From VBCK01 sp035511515 (GTDB lineage Bacteria; Pseudomonadota; Gammaproteobacteria; Burkholderiales; Burkholderiaceae_F): a DNA stretch of 64,000 nucleotides. The stretch is from assembly GCA_035511515.1 (NCBI GenBank), contig DATKFG010000069.1, positions 22,129-86,128 on the forward strand, written 5' to 3'. This document shows positions 27,182 to 38,692 of this stretch, piece after piece; within the stretch, counting starts at the first letter, position 1, and each line of letters begins with the position of its first letter. Position numbers and translations under genes: made by a program. Below the pieces are notes generated by a model, which saw only the letters and a list, made by a program, of their open reading frames with translations, was not told the origin of the DNA and did no database searches.

Positions 27182-28990
27182 TCAGGTCGCGTTGGCGACG
27201 ACCTTGCGCTTCCACTCGTCGAGCTTGACTTTGACGAGCATGGCGTCGAACCTCGGATCGCTGTGAAGATTGCGCAGCAATGGATTGACCGTCATGATGG
27301 ATATCACCTGCCTCTGGCGCTCGTAAGCTTCGTCCAGCCATTTGAAGGCGGCATCAAGCTCGCCACGATAGGCCCGCACGTCGACCATATTTCCAGGGTA
27401 GCTGGACGCGTACTTGTGCTCGAGCCGTGACACCGCTGCGTCCGACTCGGCTTTTCGCCCGGTCTCCCAATCGAGGATCGCAAGCGCCCACAGCCTGCTC
27501 GGCTCATCGGGTTCCGTTTCTATCATGGCGAGCGCCTCCCGGAGTTGGTGCAGGTACACGAGGTCGACTGCATACTCGGCGTGGGCGCCCTCAAACGCCG
27601 GACTCAGTTGCACGAGCTTTCTAAACGACGCGGCAGACTCTTCGAAACGGCCCGCCAGGAAAAGCGAGCTGGCCAGATGCTCGAGGGAGTAAGGATCCAG
27701 CGGATCGTTAGCGACGACCTGGCGCAGATAACTCACCTTTCGATCGAACTGTCCGAAGATGCCTTCGGTCAGATAAGCCAGTTGCACCCGCGCGTTCAGA
27801 TCGTCCGGATCGAGCTCAATCGCGCGATCCAGCTCGGCCTTCGCGCCGGACCAGTCCGATTGAAAGTACAGGCGCTCCCGCCCCAGCTCGTAGTGCGCAT
27901 AGGCGAGCGTAGGGTCGATGCGAAGCGACCGCTGCAATGCGTCCAGAGCTTTCGGAAGGCCCTTGGAATCCTTGGTTGTCGCCCGGGCGACCTTGGCCCA
28001 GGCCAGGGCGTAGTTCGGATCGAGCCGGGTGGCCTGCAGGTAGAGCTCGTGCGCTCTGTTGAAGTCGGCGTCGCTTCCACGATTGACGAAATAGTTGCCC
28101 TTCAGCACGAGGCTGTAAGCCTCCTGGCTGGCCTCCGAGTGCCCCGTCGCGGCGGAGCGCAGCGCCACTTCCAGCGCCTGCGCCACGGTGCCCGCGATCT
28201 CGTCCTGCACCTTGAAGATGTCGGCGGTGTTGCGGTCATAGATCTGCGACCACAGGTGGGATCCGCTCGAGGCCTGGATCAGCTGAGCGGTGATGCGCAG
28301 CTGACCCCCGGCTTTGCGCACGCTGCCTTCCAGGACATGGCTGACGCCCAGCGTCCTGGCAATGTCCCCGATGGTTGCCTGCTTGCCCTTGAAGTAAAAG
28401 GAAGAGGTGCGTGAAATCACCCGCAGGTCGGCCGCGTGCGTCAATCGGTCGATCAGCTCCTCCGACAACCCGTCGGAGAAGTACTCCTGGTCCTTTTTCT
28501 CGCTCATGTCGACGAACGGCAGAACCGCGATCGACTTCTCGACGGTCGCCACTGCAGCGGCGGGGGACGACGCGGGCGCCACCGCGGCTGCCGGGGTCGC
28601 CGCTGGCGAGCTCGCGGAAGCCGGCGCACGTCCGGACAGCCAGAACTTGTCCGCGACGAAGTACACGATGGCCAGCGCCATCACGACCATGATGGCTCGA
28701 TCCAGGCGGCGGCCCGTCAGCGGCCGGATCGACTTGTGCGCCTCGACCTCCACGGTGGGTTTGAGTCCTTCGGGGGTGATTTCGAAGACCCATGCGAACA
28801 GCAGTACCGCGGGAAAACCCAGCGCCATCAGGATCAGCACCAGCCGGTTGGCCCACACCGGCACTTCCAGCATGTGGAATACCACATGGATGGGTTCCAG
28901 GATCAGCCAGCAGGTGACGAGATAAAGAAGTCCGACCCGGACGATGTTGCGCTTCTTGATTTCTTCGAAGAACTTGAACGCTTCGGCCAT
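27182..28990 (-). CDS. Membrane protein with FlgO-like and TPR regions
   Basis: A 602-residue protein. Residues ~16-40, 46-69 and 97-116 are hydrophobic membrane segments, and an Ala/Pro-rich linker follows (~120-146). The region ~149-270 (KSIAVLPFVDMSEKKDQEYF, then LTHAADLRVISRTSSFYFKG) matches the FlgO/TolB-amino-terminal type seen in CadC-like and adenylate-cyclase-like proteins. The rest consists of tetratricopeptide repeats. No DNA-binding or cyclase catalytic domain is present, so it looks like a stand-alone scaffold or sensor. It appears less GC-rich than its neighbours. It begins 12 bp before argG on the same strand and may be co-transcribed. Function is unknown. Confidence 0.85.
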   Translation of the reverse strand: MAEAFKFFEEIKKRNIVRVGLLYLVTCWLILEPIHVVFHMLEVPVWANRLVLILMALGFPAVLLFAWVFEITPEGLKPTVEVEAHKSIRPLTGRRLDRAIMVVMALAIVYFVADKFWLSGRAPASASSPAATPAAAVAPASSPAAAVATVEKSIAVLPFVDMSEKKDQEYFSDGLSEELIDRLTHAADLRVISRTSSFYFKGKQATIGDIARTLGVSHVLEGSVRKAGGQLRITAQLIQASSGSHLWSQIYDRNTADIFKVQDEIAGTVAQALEVALRSAATGHSEASQEAYSLVLKGNYFVNRGSDADFNRAHELYLQATRLDPNYALAWAKVARATTKDSKGLPKALDALQRSLRIDPTLAYAHYELGRERLYFQSDWSGAKAELDRAIELDPDDLNARVQLAYLTEGIFGQFDRKVSYLRQVVANDPLDPYSLEHLASSLFLAGRFEESAASFRKLVQLSPAFEGAHAEYAVDLVYLHQLREALAMIETEPDEPSRLWALAILDWETGRKAESDAAVSRLEHKYASSYPGNMVDVRAYRGELDAAFKWLDEAYERQRQVISIMTVNPLLRNLHSDPRFDAMLVKVKLDEWKRKVVANAT

Positions 28991-29002
28991 CCGCGTTCCC
29001 CC

Positions 29003-31410
<2,408 letters not shown>

Positions 31411-31479
31411 TTGGAGCATTTCCCTAAGACTCATCCGTCTCAGAAATGACACATTTTTATTTCTTTATACTGCTTATTT

Positions 31480-31491
31480 GGTATGTATAAT
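31480..31491 (+). promoter_or_regulatory. Candidate promoter (-10 TATAAT) before the orphan gene
   Basis: A perfect TATAAT lies at 31486-31491 in an unusually AT-rich stretch (31450-31495), about 105 bp before the ATG at 31596. No good -35 box is seen at 16-18 bp; CTTTAT at 31463 is weak. The same AT-rich patch could also serve murB in the other direction. Confidence 0.45.
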
Positions 31492-31595
31492 GCCTGTATT
31501 CAGCGTTTCCCCACGCTCATTGTGAGACTACAAAGCAGTTCTGCGGGTAGTGGCTTCAAAGACTAATTCGTTTGGATTACCCTTCAATCTGAATT

Positions 31596-32009
31596 ATGAA
31601 ACCGCGCTACGAGCCCCTGTACTACCGGTCGATCCCGACTGTGGGCGACTCGCAGGACCCGTCGGGGACCGACGGGCGCGTGCGCGCCGTGCGCAGCGGG
31701 CCCGAGCCGGTGATGCAGCATCCGTCGGTGCTGGAGGCGCAGCATCCGGACATCGTTCAGGCGGTCACGCTGCTCTGGGGTTACCCGGAGATGAACGTGT
31801 ATTTCGAAAAGCTCTGGCTCGACGACGGAAGCGGATGTCCGATCGCGCCGGAGGCGATGTCGGAGTTGATGCTGCTGGCCGGTGTGCATCGGTGGCTTTC
31901 GCCGCAGCGTCCAGAACGCAGCATGGCGTCGATCTACGACGCATCGAGCACCTCGAATCGGAATCGGCGCAAGGACGTGTGGGCCGACGTCCCACGAAGA
32001 CGCCGCTGA
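31596..32009 (+). CDS. Hypothetical protein
   Basis: A 137-residue protein with no recognised domain. It begins MKPRYEPLYYRSIPTVGDSQ and has a helical central part (IVQAVTLLWGYPEMNVYFEK, then a leucine-rich helix near residues 88-100). The C-terminal tail is basic (NRNRRKDVWADVPRRRR) and may be disordered. No signal peptide or membrane segment is present. A candidate promoter precedes it and a 36-bp palindrome covers its stop codon, which supports it being a real transcription unit. The short tail could bind nucleic acid, but that is only a guess. Confidence 0.65.
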   Translation: MKPRYEPLYYRSIPTVGDSQDPSGTDGRVRAVRSGPEPVMQHPSVLEAQHPDIVQAVTLLWGYPEMNVYFEKLWLDDGSGCPIAPEAMSELMLLAGVHRWLSPQRPERSMASIYDASSTSNRNRRKDVWADVPRRRR

Positions 32010-32039
32010 TTCACCTGCGCGCGCGCAGGTGAATCAGCG
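32004..32039. terminator. 36-bp perfect palindrome spanning the orphan gene stop
   Basis: Positions 32004-32021 and 32022-32039 are perfect reverse complements, centred on a run of GC dinucleotides. The stop codon TGA (32007-32009) is inside the left arm. No T-run follows. It lies between convergent genes (the orphan and dxs). A bidirectional transcript-ending role is plausible. The REP-like element at 32039-32069 is directly joined to it. Confidence 0.6.
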
Positions 32040-32069
32040 CCCTCCGAAGCGCGCAGCGCGAAGGAGGGC
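32039..32069. repeat. REP-like palindrome
   Basis: GCCCTCCGAAGCGC, loop GCA, GCGCGAAGGAGGGC. The outer 7 bp and inner 4 bp pair, while the GAA/GAA core is mirrored rather than complementary. It has the same design as 10209-10239 and 50122-50150. It sits next to a long palindrome, as at 9393-9498. Confidence 0.72.
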
Positions 32070-32104
32070 GGACCCGCCAACCGGCAAAGCCAACCGACAA
32101 ACTA

Positions 32105-34003
32105 TCAAGCGATCGATTTGACGCGCCGCGCTTCGAACAGCAGCGCCCCGAAACGGTCGCGCACGGCCCCTTCCAGCCCTGCCGCATCCAGGCCCGCGGC
32201 CGCGTTCAGCCCGGCCGGGTCGCCGTGGTCGAAGAAGCGGTCCGGCAAGCCCAGGTGCAGGAACGGCCGCTCGATCGCCAGCCTCGACAGGGCTTCGGCA
32301 CAGCCGCTGCCGGCGCCGCCCATCACGGCGTTCTCCTCCACCGTGACCAGCGCGTCGTGTGATCGGGCGATTTGCGCCAGCAGGTCCGTGTCCAAGGGCT
32401 TCACGAAGCGCATGTTCACCACCGTCGCATCCAGCGCTTCGGCGGCGCGCAGCGCCGCATAGAGCACCGGCCCGAAGGCGAGCATCGCAATGCGCGCTCC
32501 GCGCGGAGCGCGCGAGTGGCGCCGGATCTCGCCGCGGCCGATCGGCACGCCCTCCAGGCCTCGCTCGACCGCCACCCCGGCGCCCGCTCCGCGCGGATAG
32601 CGCACGGCCGCCGGTCCGTCGTGCAGAAAAGCGGTCGACAACATCTTGCGGCACTCGTTCTCGTCGCTGGGCGCCATCACGACCATATTCGGAATGCAGC
32701 GCAGGTAGGTCAGGTCGAAGGCGCCGTGGTGCGTGGCACCGTCGGCGCCGACGAGCCCGCCCCGATCCAGCGCGAACACCACCGGCAGATTCTGGATTGC
32801 CACATCGTGGATCAGCTGGTCGTAGGCGCGCTGCAGGAACGTGGAGTAAATGGCCACCACGGGTTTGCGTCCCTCGCAGGCAAGACCGGCCGCGAAAGTC
32901 ACCGCGTGCTGCTCGGCGATACCGACGTCGTAGTACCGGTCCGGGAACTGCCGCTCGAAGCGCACCATGCCCGAGCCCTCGCGCATCGCCGGCGTGATGC
33001 CGACCAGGCGCGAGTCGGCCGCGGCCATGTCGCACAGCCAGTCGCCGAACACCTGCGTGAAGGTCGGCTTGCCGGGCGCGCCTTTCTGCAGCCCCATTTT
33101 CGGATCGAACGGCGAGGGCCCGTGGTACAGCACCGGATCGGCCTCGGCCAGCTTGTAGCCCTGCCCTTTGCGCGTGACCACGTGCAGGAACTGCGGACCG
33201 GCCAGGCCCCGGATGTTCTGCAGGGTCGGAACCAGCGAATCGAGGTCGTGGCCGTCGATCGGTCCGATGTAATTGAATCCGAACTCCTCGAACATGGTGC
33301 CGGGAACCAGCATCCCCTTGGCATGCTCCTCCAGCTTGCGCGCCAGCTCCAGCATCGGCGGCACGTGCTTGAGCACCTGGCGGCCGGCCTGCTTGGCGGC
33401 CGCGTAGAACTTGCCGCTCATCAGGCGTGCCAGGTAACGGTTCAGCGCGCCGACCGCGGGCGAGATCGACATGTCGTTGTCGTTCAGCACGACCAGCAGC
33501 CGGACGTTCTCGGCGATGCCGGCGTTGTTCATCGCCTCGAACGCCATGCCGGCCGACATCGCCCCGTCGCCGATCACCGCGATCGAATGGCGATTTTCGC
33601 CGCGGTCGCGCGCCGCCACCGCCATTCCCAGAGCCGCCGATATCGAGGTCGACGAGTGGGCCGTGCCAAAGGCGTCGTACACGGACTCGCTGCGGCGCGG
33701 AAAGCCCGAAATGCCGTTGGCCTGCCGCAGGGTTCGCATCGCCTCGCGCCGGCCAGTCAGGATCTTGTGTGCATAGGTCTGGTGGCCCACGTCCCACACG
33801 ATCCGGTCTTCCGGCGTGTTGAACACGTAATGCAGCGCGATGGTCAGCTCGACCGTGCCCAGGTTGGAGCTCAGGTGGCCCCCGGTCCGGGAGACCGATT
33901 CGAGCAGGAAAGCGCGCAGTTCCTCGGCCAGTTGTTTCAAGTGGCTGCGATCGAGCGTGCGAAGCTCGGCCGGGTCGTTGATGGTCGTCAGCAGGCTGTA
34001 CAC
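32105..34003 (-). CDS. dxs: 1-deoxy-D-xylulose-5-phosphate synthase
   Basis: First enzyme of the MEP isoprenoid pathway; it condenses pyruvate and glyceraldehyde 3-phosphate using thiamine diphosphate. The 632-residue protein has [20 protein letters not shown], the ThDP motif [18 protein letters not shown] with LNDNDMSI, and [18 protein letters not shown]. The transketolase C-terminal domain is complete. The start is GTG at 34003, 1 bp after the ispA stop. It is third in the xseB-ispA-dxs operon. Confidence 0.97.
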   Translation of the reverse strand: MYSLLTTINDPAELRTLDRSHLKQLAEELRAFLLESVSRTGGHLSSNLGTVELTIALHYVFNTPEDRIVWDVGHQTYAHKILTGRREAMRTLRQANGISGFPRRSESVYDAFGTAHSSTSISAALGMAVAARDRGENRHSIAVIGDGAMSAGMAFEAMNNAGIAENVRLLVVLNDNDMSISPAVGALNRYLARLMSGKFYAAAKQAGRQVLKHVPPMLELARKLEEHAKGMLVPGTMFEEFGFNYIGPIDGHDLDSLVPTLQNIRGLAGPQFLHVVTRKGQGYKLAEADPVLYHGPSPFDPKMGLQKGAPGKPTFTQVFGDWLCDMAAADSRLVGITPAMREGSGMVRFERQFPDRYYDVGIAEQHAVTFAAGLACEGRKPVVAIYSTFLQRAYDQLIHDVAIQNLPVVFALDRGGLVGADGATHHGAFDLTYLRCIPNMVVMAPSDENECRKMLSTAFLHDGPAAVRYPRGAGAGVAVERGLEGVPIGRGEIRRHSRAPRGARIAMLAFGPVLYAALRAAEALDATVVNMRFVKPLDTDLLAQIARSHDALVTVEENAVMGGAGSGCAEALSRLAIERPFLHLGLPDRFFDHGDPAGLNAAAGLDAAGLEGAVRDRFGALLFEARRVKSIA

Positions 34004-34004
34004 G

Positions 34005-34943
34005 TCAGCTCCGGCGTTGCACGATCAGATCGGCCAGCTGCTTCAGCCGTAAGGTTCGGGGCTGGATTTCCGCTCCCAGACCGGACAACGCCTCGTGCGC
34101 CTCCGTCCGCAGCCGCTCGGCCCAGCGCCGCGCCGCCTCGGCGCCCAGAACCGAGACGTAAGTCGGCTTGCTCTGGCGCAGGTCCTTGCCAGCGGTCTTG
34201 CCCAATTCAGCGGAGGTGGCCACGGTGTCGAGCAGATCGTCGACGATCTGGAACGCCAGCCCGATCGCGTCCGCATACCGTTCGAGCGCGGCCCGTTCGC
34301 GCACCGTGGCGCGTCCGGCCGCGATGCCCATCGTGACCGAGGCGCGCAGCAGCGCCCCGGTTTTCATCCGGTGCATCGTCTCCAGCTCGGCCGCGCTCAT
34401 CGAGCGCCCGACCGCGGCCAGATCGATCGCTTGCCCGCCGCACATGCCCGCGGTGCCCGCGGCCTGCGCCAGGTCGCGGACCAGCGCCACGCAGGTTTCC
34501 GGCGCGATCGGCGCGTTGGCCAGGATCCTGAACGCCTCCGCCTGCAGGGCATCGCCCGTCAGCATCGCGGTGGCCTCGTCGAAGGCCACATGCACGGTCG
34601 GCTTTCCGCGTCGAAGCACGTCGTCGTCCATGCACGGCATGTCGTCGTGCACCAGCGAGTAGGCATGGACCAATTCGACCGCGGCTGCGATCGCATCGAG
34701 CGCGCCATCCGGCGCCGAGCTGAATTCGCCGGCCGCGTACACCAGCAGCGGCCGCACGCGCTTGCCGCCGTTCAGAACGGCGTAGCGCATGGCCGCATGC
34801 AGCCGGCGCGGCTCGCGCTCGTCGGCGGCCAGGCAGGCCTGGACAAACTGCTCGAAGCGGCCCTGGCACGCCGCGATCCAATCGGACAACGCGGTCACAT
34901 GCGGGGGGCCGGCCGCTCGCGCCGAAACGGAAGCGACGCTCAC
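34005..34943 (-). CDS. ispA: Polyprenyl synthetase (geranyl/farnesyl diphosphate synthase)
   Basis: Elongates isopentenyl and dimethylallyl diphosphate to farnesyl diphosphate. The 312-residue protein has [11 protein letters not shown], the first aspartate motif DDMPCMDDD, the [10 protein letters not shown] segment, and the second aspartate motif DDLLD. The two residues inserted in the first motif are typical of bacterial FPP synthases. The start is GTG at 34943, overlapping the xseB stop by 4 bp. Confidence 0.96.
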   Translation of the reverse strand: MSVASVSARAAGPPHVTALSDWIAACQGRFEQFVQACLAADEREPRRLHAAMRYAVLNGGKRVRPLLVYAAGEFSSAPDGALDAIAAAVELVHAYSLVHDDMPCMDDDVLRRGKPTVHVAFDEATAMLTGDALQAEAFRILANAPIAPETCVALVRDLAQAAGTAGMCGGQAIDLAAVGRSMSAAELETMHRMKTGALLRASVTMGIAAGRATVRERAALERYADAIGLAFQIVDDLLDTVATSAELGKTAGKDLRQSKPTYVSVLGAEAARRWAERLRTEAHEALSGLGAEIQPRTLRLKQLADLIVQRRS

Positions 34944-35203
34944 GTTGCAGGGCCTGGCATTTCGTCTGGTGAGAAATTGCTCAGCACGTCTTCATCAAGC
35001 TTCTGAATTTGCTGCTCGGCATCGGCCAGCCTGCCCTGGCAAAAACGCGCCAGCTCCGCGCCGCGCCGATACGCCGCAATCGATTCATCGAGGCCCAGTT
35101 CCCCTGACTCCATGCGCCGTACCAGCTGATCGAGCTGATCGAGCGCCTGCTCGAACGTCAGGTCTTCGACCCGGTTCGAATTCGCGTCAGGAGGCGAAAT
35201 CAT
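34940..35203 (-). CDS. xseB: Exodeoxyribonuclease VII small subunit
   Basis: An 87-residue subunit that binds several copies to one XseA. It has the family core LTFEQALDQLDQLVRRMESG, then LGLDESIAAYRRGAELARFC and a C-terminal coiled-coil helix. It is the first gene of the xseB-ispA-dxs operon; the stop overlaps the ispA start by 4 bp. Its partner xseA is at 10240-11490. The 137-bp spacer upstream is divergent with the sulfurtransferase gene and should hold both promoters. Confidence 0.95.
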   Translation of the reverse strand: MISPPDANSNRVEDLTFEQALDQLDQLVRRMESGELGLDESIAAYRRGAELARFCQGRLADAEQQIQKLDEDVLSNFSPDEMPGPAT

Positions 35204-35340
35204 TTCGTCTTATGACCGATGCCACCTGGCACGCCTAACGAGGTGCCGTGGCACCATTTAAGGTATTTTAGTTCATAGCCCCGATCCGCCCGGCCAGGCA
35301 ACCGATTGCGTTGCGTTTACACACACAACCCCCCCTCCCG

Positions 35341-36216
35341 ATGAGCACATCCGAACGATTTTTCACGCTGGTGGACGCAGATACGCTACGCGCGAATTTG
35401 GGAAGGCCTGACTGGCGCGTCATCGACTGCCGGCACGATCTTTTGCAGCCACAGGCGGGGCAACTGGCGTACGCCAAGGGTCACATTGCAGGGGCCGTGT
35501 TCGCGCATATGGATCGTGATTTGTCCGGTACAAAGACAGCCCGGTCCGGCCGGCACCCGCTGCCGGACCCGGATCGGCTGGTCGAATGTTTCCGCCGCTG
35601 GGGCATCGAGCCAGACACGCAGATGGTCGCCTACGACGCCAGCGCAGGCTCGCTGGCTGCGCGGCTGTGGTGGCTGGCGCGCTGGCTCGGACACGAAGCG
35701 GTGGCGTTGCTCGACGGCGGATGGCAGGCGGCCCTCGAGGCGGGCTTGATCATCGAGTCCGCCGAACCGAGCATCGCGCCGAGCCGCTTCGAGCGCGGGC
35801 CGCCGCTGGTGCGCCTGGCGGACGTGGATGCGGTGCAGACGGCCCGCGCCGATCCCGGCTGGCTGATCATCGATGCCCGGGCGCCGGATCGGTACGCGGG
35901 GCGCAACGAAACGATCGACCCGGTCGCTGGCCACATCCCCGCAGCCGTGAACCGCTTCTGGCAGGCCAATATAGGGACGGACGGGCGTTTCAAACCGGCC
36001 GACCAGCTGCGCTCCGAATTCCGCGCGTTGTTGGGCGCGCGAGCGGCTGCGAACGTGATCTCGCAGTGCGGCTCGGGCATCACGGCCTGCCACAACCTGC
36101 TGGCGATGCAGCGGGCCGGCCTCGCGGGCGCCGCCCTGTACCCCGGCTCGTGGAGCCAGTGGATCGCGGACCCGGCGCGCCCGGTCGCGGTCGGCAGCGA
36201 GCCGGCCGGCTCCTGA
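35341..36216 (+). CDS. Thiosulfate/3-mercaptopyruvate sulfurtransferase
   Basis: A 291-residue protein with two rhodanese domains. The active cysteine is Cys243 in SQCGSGITACH. A CGSGxTA loop is typical of 3-mercaptopyruvate sulfurtransferases, while thiosulfate enzymes usually have CRxGxxR. The N-terminal domain has lost its cysteine, as expected. The enzyme probably transfers sulfur from mercaptopyruvate to a thiol or cyanide acceptor in the cytoplasm. The ATG at 35341 is preferred over an upstream TTG (35311). Confidence 0.9.
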   Translation: MSTSERFFTLVDADTLRANLGRPDWRVIDCRHDLLQPQAGQLAYAKGHIAGAVFAHMDRDLSGTKTARSGRHPLPDPDRLVECFRRWGIEPDTQMVAYDASAGSLAARLWWLARWLGHEAVALLDGGWQAALEAGLIIESAEPSIAPSRFERGPPLVRLADVDAVQTARADPGWLIIDARAPDRYAGRNETIDPVAGHIPAAVNRFWQANIGTDGRFKPADQLRSEFRALLGARAAANVISQCGSGITACHNLLAMQRAGLAGAALYPGSWSQWIADPARPVAVGSEPAGS

Positions 36217-36233
36217 CCCGGCGCCGCCTGAAT

Positions 36234-37031
36234 TCAACCGCCCTTCACCAGGGTGCGGATCAGCCCCGCCAGCGCCACGCCCGCCAGCACCAGCGCCACT
36301 TCGGGCAGCGACTGGCTCAGCGGCTTGCGTCGCATCATTTCGGGCAGCAGGTCCGACAGCGCGATGTAGACGAAACTCGCGGCCGCCACCAGCAGCGTGT
36401 ACGGCAGCAGCTTGTGGAAGGACTCGAGCAGGAAGAATCCGATCACGCCCCCCAGCACCGCTGACAGACCCGAGATCAGCATGAACGTGAAGGCGCGCCG
36501 CCGGCTCAATCCCGCGTTCAACAGGATCATGAAGTCTCCGATCTCGTGCGGAACCTCGTGGGCGAACACGGCGCTGGCCGTCACCACGCCCGCGCGCAGA
36601 TCCAGCAGGAAGGCCGCCGCGATTACGGCGCCGTCGCCGAAATTGTGGAATGCGTCGCCGATCAGGATCGGCCAGGCGCCGCGGCCGGCCTCGTGCGCGT
36701 CGTAGCCATGCGGGTGCTGGTGTTCGTCGCCTTCGTGATGGTGCGTGTGATGCAGCAGCGTGACCTTCTCGAGTATGAAGAAGCCCACGATGCCAGCCGT
36801 CATGACCCAACCGAGCGTGCCCGCCGCCAGACCGGACTCCATCGCTTCCGGCAGCAGTTGCACCAGCGCGGTCGCCAGCAGCACGCCGGCCGCGATCGAC
36901 ACCATTTTGTCGACCAGGCCGGACAGCAGCCGAAAGCTCAGCAGCGCCGCCAGGCCGATCGAGATCAGCGTGGAGAGCGTGTTCGCCAGGAAGATGTACA
37001 GCAGCGTCAGCACGGCGCACCCGGCGCGCAC
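36234..37031 (-). CDS. ZIP family metal transporter
   Basis: A 265-residue protein with about eight membrane helices. The metal site is seen in helix 4 (DAFHNFGDG) and helix 5 (HEVPHEIGD), the core ZIP signature. A histidine-rich cytoplasmic loop (HHTHHHEGDEHQHPHGYDAH, about residues 94-113) lies between helices 3 and 4 and probably senses or buffers zinc. Import of zinc or another divalent metal is expected, but metal choice is not fixed. The start is GTG at 37031; a GTG six codons inside is also possible. Confidence 0.9.
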   Translation of the reverse strand: MRAGCAVLTLLYIFLANTLSTLISIGLAALLSFRLLSGLVDKMVSIAAGVLLATALVQLLPEAMESGLAAGTLGWVMTAGIVGFFILEKVTLLHHTHHHEGDEHQHPHGYDAHEAGRGAWPILIGDAFHNFGDGAVIAAAFLLDLRAGVVTASAVFAHEVPHEIGDFMILLNAGLSRRRAFTFMLISGLSAVLGGVIGFFLLESFHKLLPYTLLVAAASFVYIALSDLLPEMMRRKPLSQSLPEVALVLAGVALAGLIRTLVKGG

Positions 37032-37221
37032 GCCAGGCCCAAATTAACCGGTCAGGTCACCCCCGCCGCCGGGTTCTTGTTCAATTTGAACCGTCTTGGG
37101 GGATGCGCGGGCATGCGCGGCGGACAGTACCTTCTTAAGGCAAGGGTGCAGTATATAGACCCATCTATCGGTATCATTTTCGCCAGCGCGGCTTTCCCGA
37201 CCGCGCGGAGTCTGCCCTTCG

Positions 37222-38691
37222 ATGAGCACATCGCCGGATCTGGAAGAGATTGCGCGCCGTTTCCGGCGCGTCGCACCGGCGGTCGAGCAGTGCACGGTCC
37301 GGATCGTCGAGGAATTCTCGACCATGACGTCGGTCCGACGCGATGTGCCCGAGCCGGTTGCGCGGTCGATGGACCGGGGCGCGATGGTGACGGTTGCCGA
37401 GGGCGACGGCGTCGGATATGCAGCCACCAGCGATCTGAGCGAATCGGGCCTGAGGGCGGCCGCCGAACGGGCGACGCGATGGGCGCGCTGCAGTCGCGGC
37501 AGAAGCGTGTTCGCCGATACATCACCCCGGCTGGTACGGCCCGGCGGCCGCTTCCACAGCGGCACGGTCACGGAGCCGGACTGGACGCCGGCCGAGCGCA
37601 TCGATCTGCTGCGGGAGGAATCCGCACAGTGCCACCTGGACGACCGCATTGTCGATTGGCAGGCCAGCCTGTGGACGATCCGCTCGAGCCGGCTGCTGGC
37701 GGCGGCCGGAGGAGACCAGATCTTCCAGCAGCACGACTTCGCCGTTCCCGCGCTGCACGTGGTGGCCAGCAACCGCGATCTGACGCAGCTGCGCTCCTGG
37801 GGTGGCCGGTACAACGGGCTGTGCCAGCAGGGCACGGCCCGGCAGGTCGCCCAGCGAAGCGGGTTCGCGGGCGCCGGGCGACACACCGCGGAGCAGGCCC
37901 TGCAGTTGCTGGCGGCTCCGAACTGCCCGAGCGGCACGTTCGACGTGCTGCTGATGCCCGACCAGATGATGCTGCAGATCCACGAATCGATCGGCCATCC
38001 GCTCGAGCTGGACCGCATCCTGGGTGACGAGCGCAACTACGCGGGAACGAGCTTCGTGACGCCGGAGATGTTCGGGACCTACCGCTACGGATCGCAGCTT
38101 CTGAACATCACCTACGATCCGACCCAGGCGCAGGAATTCGCGACCTTCGCTTACGACGACGAGGGCAGCCGGGCTCAGCGCCAGCACCTGATCCGCGACG
38201 GCATCCTGCTGCAGCCGCTGGGCGGGGCGCTGTCGCGCCGCCGCATACCGCAGGCGAGCTGGGACGGCTTCGTGGCAACGGCGCGCGCCAGCAGCTGGAA
38301 TCGGCCGCCGATCGACCGGATGTCGAATCTGAACCTGGAGCCCGCCAGCACGACCTTCGAGCAAATGGTGTCGTCGATCGACGACGGCATCCTGATGCAG
38401 ACCAACGCGTCCTGGTCGATCGACGACTCGCGCAACAAGTTCCAGTTCGGTTGCGAATGGGGCCAGCGGATCCGCTCGGGGCAGCTGGCCGAAGTGGTGC
38501 GCAATCCGAACTACCGCGGCATCTCGGCGACGTTCTGGCGCTCGCTGGCCATGGTGGGCGATGCCTCCAGCGTCGCGGTGCTGGGCTCGCCGTTCTGCGG
38601 CAAAGGCGAACCCAATCAGCTGATCCGGGTCGGACACGCCAGTCCCGCCTGCAAGTTCTCGGCGGTGGCCGTGTTCGGGGCCGAGCGCTGA
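37222..38691 (+). CDS. TldD/PmbA family metallopeptidase (TldD-like subunit)
   Basis: A 489-residue member of the TldD/PmbA family. The catalytic zinc site is HESIGHPLELDRILG (HExxxH), with the conserved C-terminal FCGKGEPNQ cysteine. These mark the catalytic TldD-type subunit rather than TldE. In E. coli TldD/TldE form a heterodimeric protease that matures microcin B17 and degrades the CcdA antitoxin. This copy appears divergent from E. coli TldD in sequence. The TldE-like gene follows after 1 bp, and a toxin-antitoxin pair after that. Confidence 0.9.
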   Translation: MSTSPDLEEIARRFRRVAPAVEQCTVRIVEEFSTMTSVRRDVPEPVARSMDRGAMVTVAEGDGVGYAATSDLSESGLRAAAERATRWARCSRGRSVFADTSPRLVRPGGRFHSGTVTEPDWTPAERIDLLREESAQCHLDDRIVDWQASLWTIRSSRLLAAAGGDQIFQQHDFAVPALHVVASNRDLTQLRSWGGRYNGLCQQGTARQVAQRSGFAGAGRHTAEQALQLLAAPNCPSGTFDVLLMPDQMMLQIHESIGHPLELDRILGDERNYAGTSFVTPEMFGTYRYGSQLLNITYDPTQAQEFATFAYDDEGSRAQRQHLIRDGILLQPLGGALSRRRIPQASWDGFVATARASSWNRPPIDRMSNLNLEPASTTFEQMVSSIDDGILMQTNASWSIDDSRNKFQFGCEWGQRIRSGQLAEVVRNPNYRGISATFWRSLAMVGDASSVAVLGSPFCGKGEPNQLIRVGHASPACKFSAVAVFGAER

Positions 38692-38692
38692 G

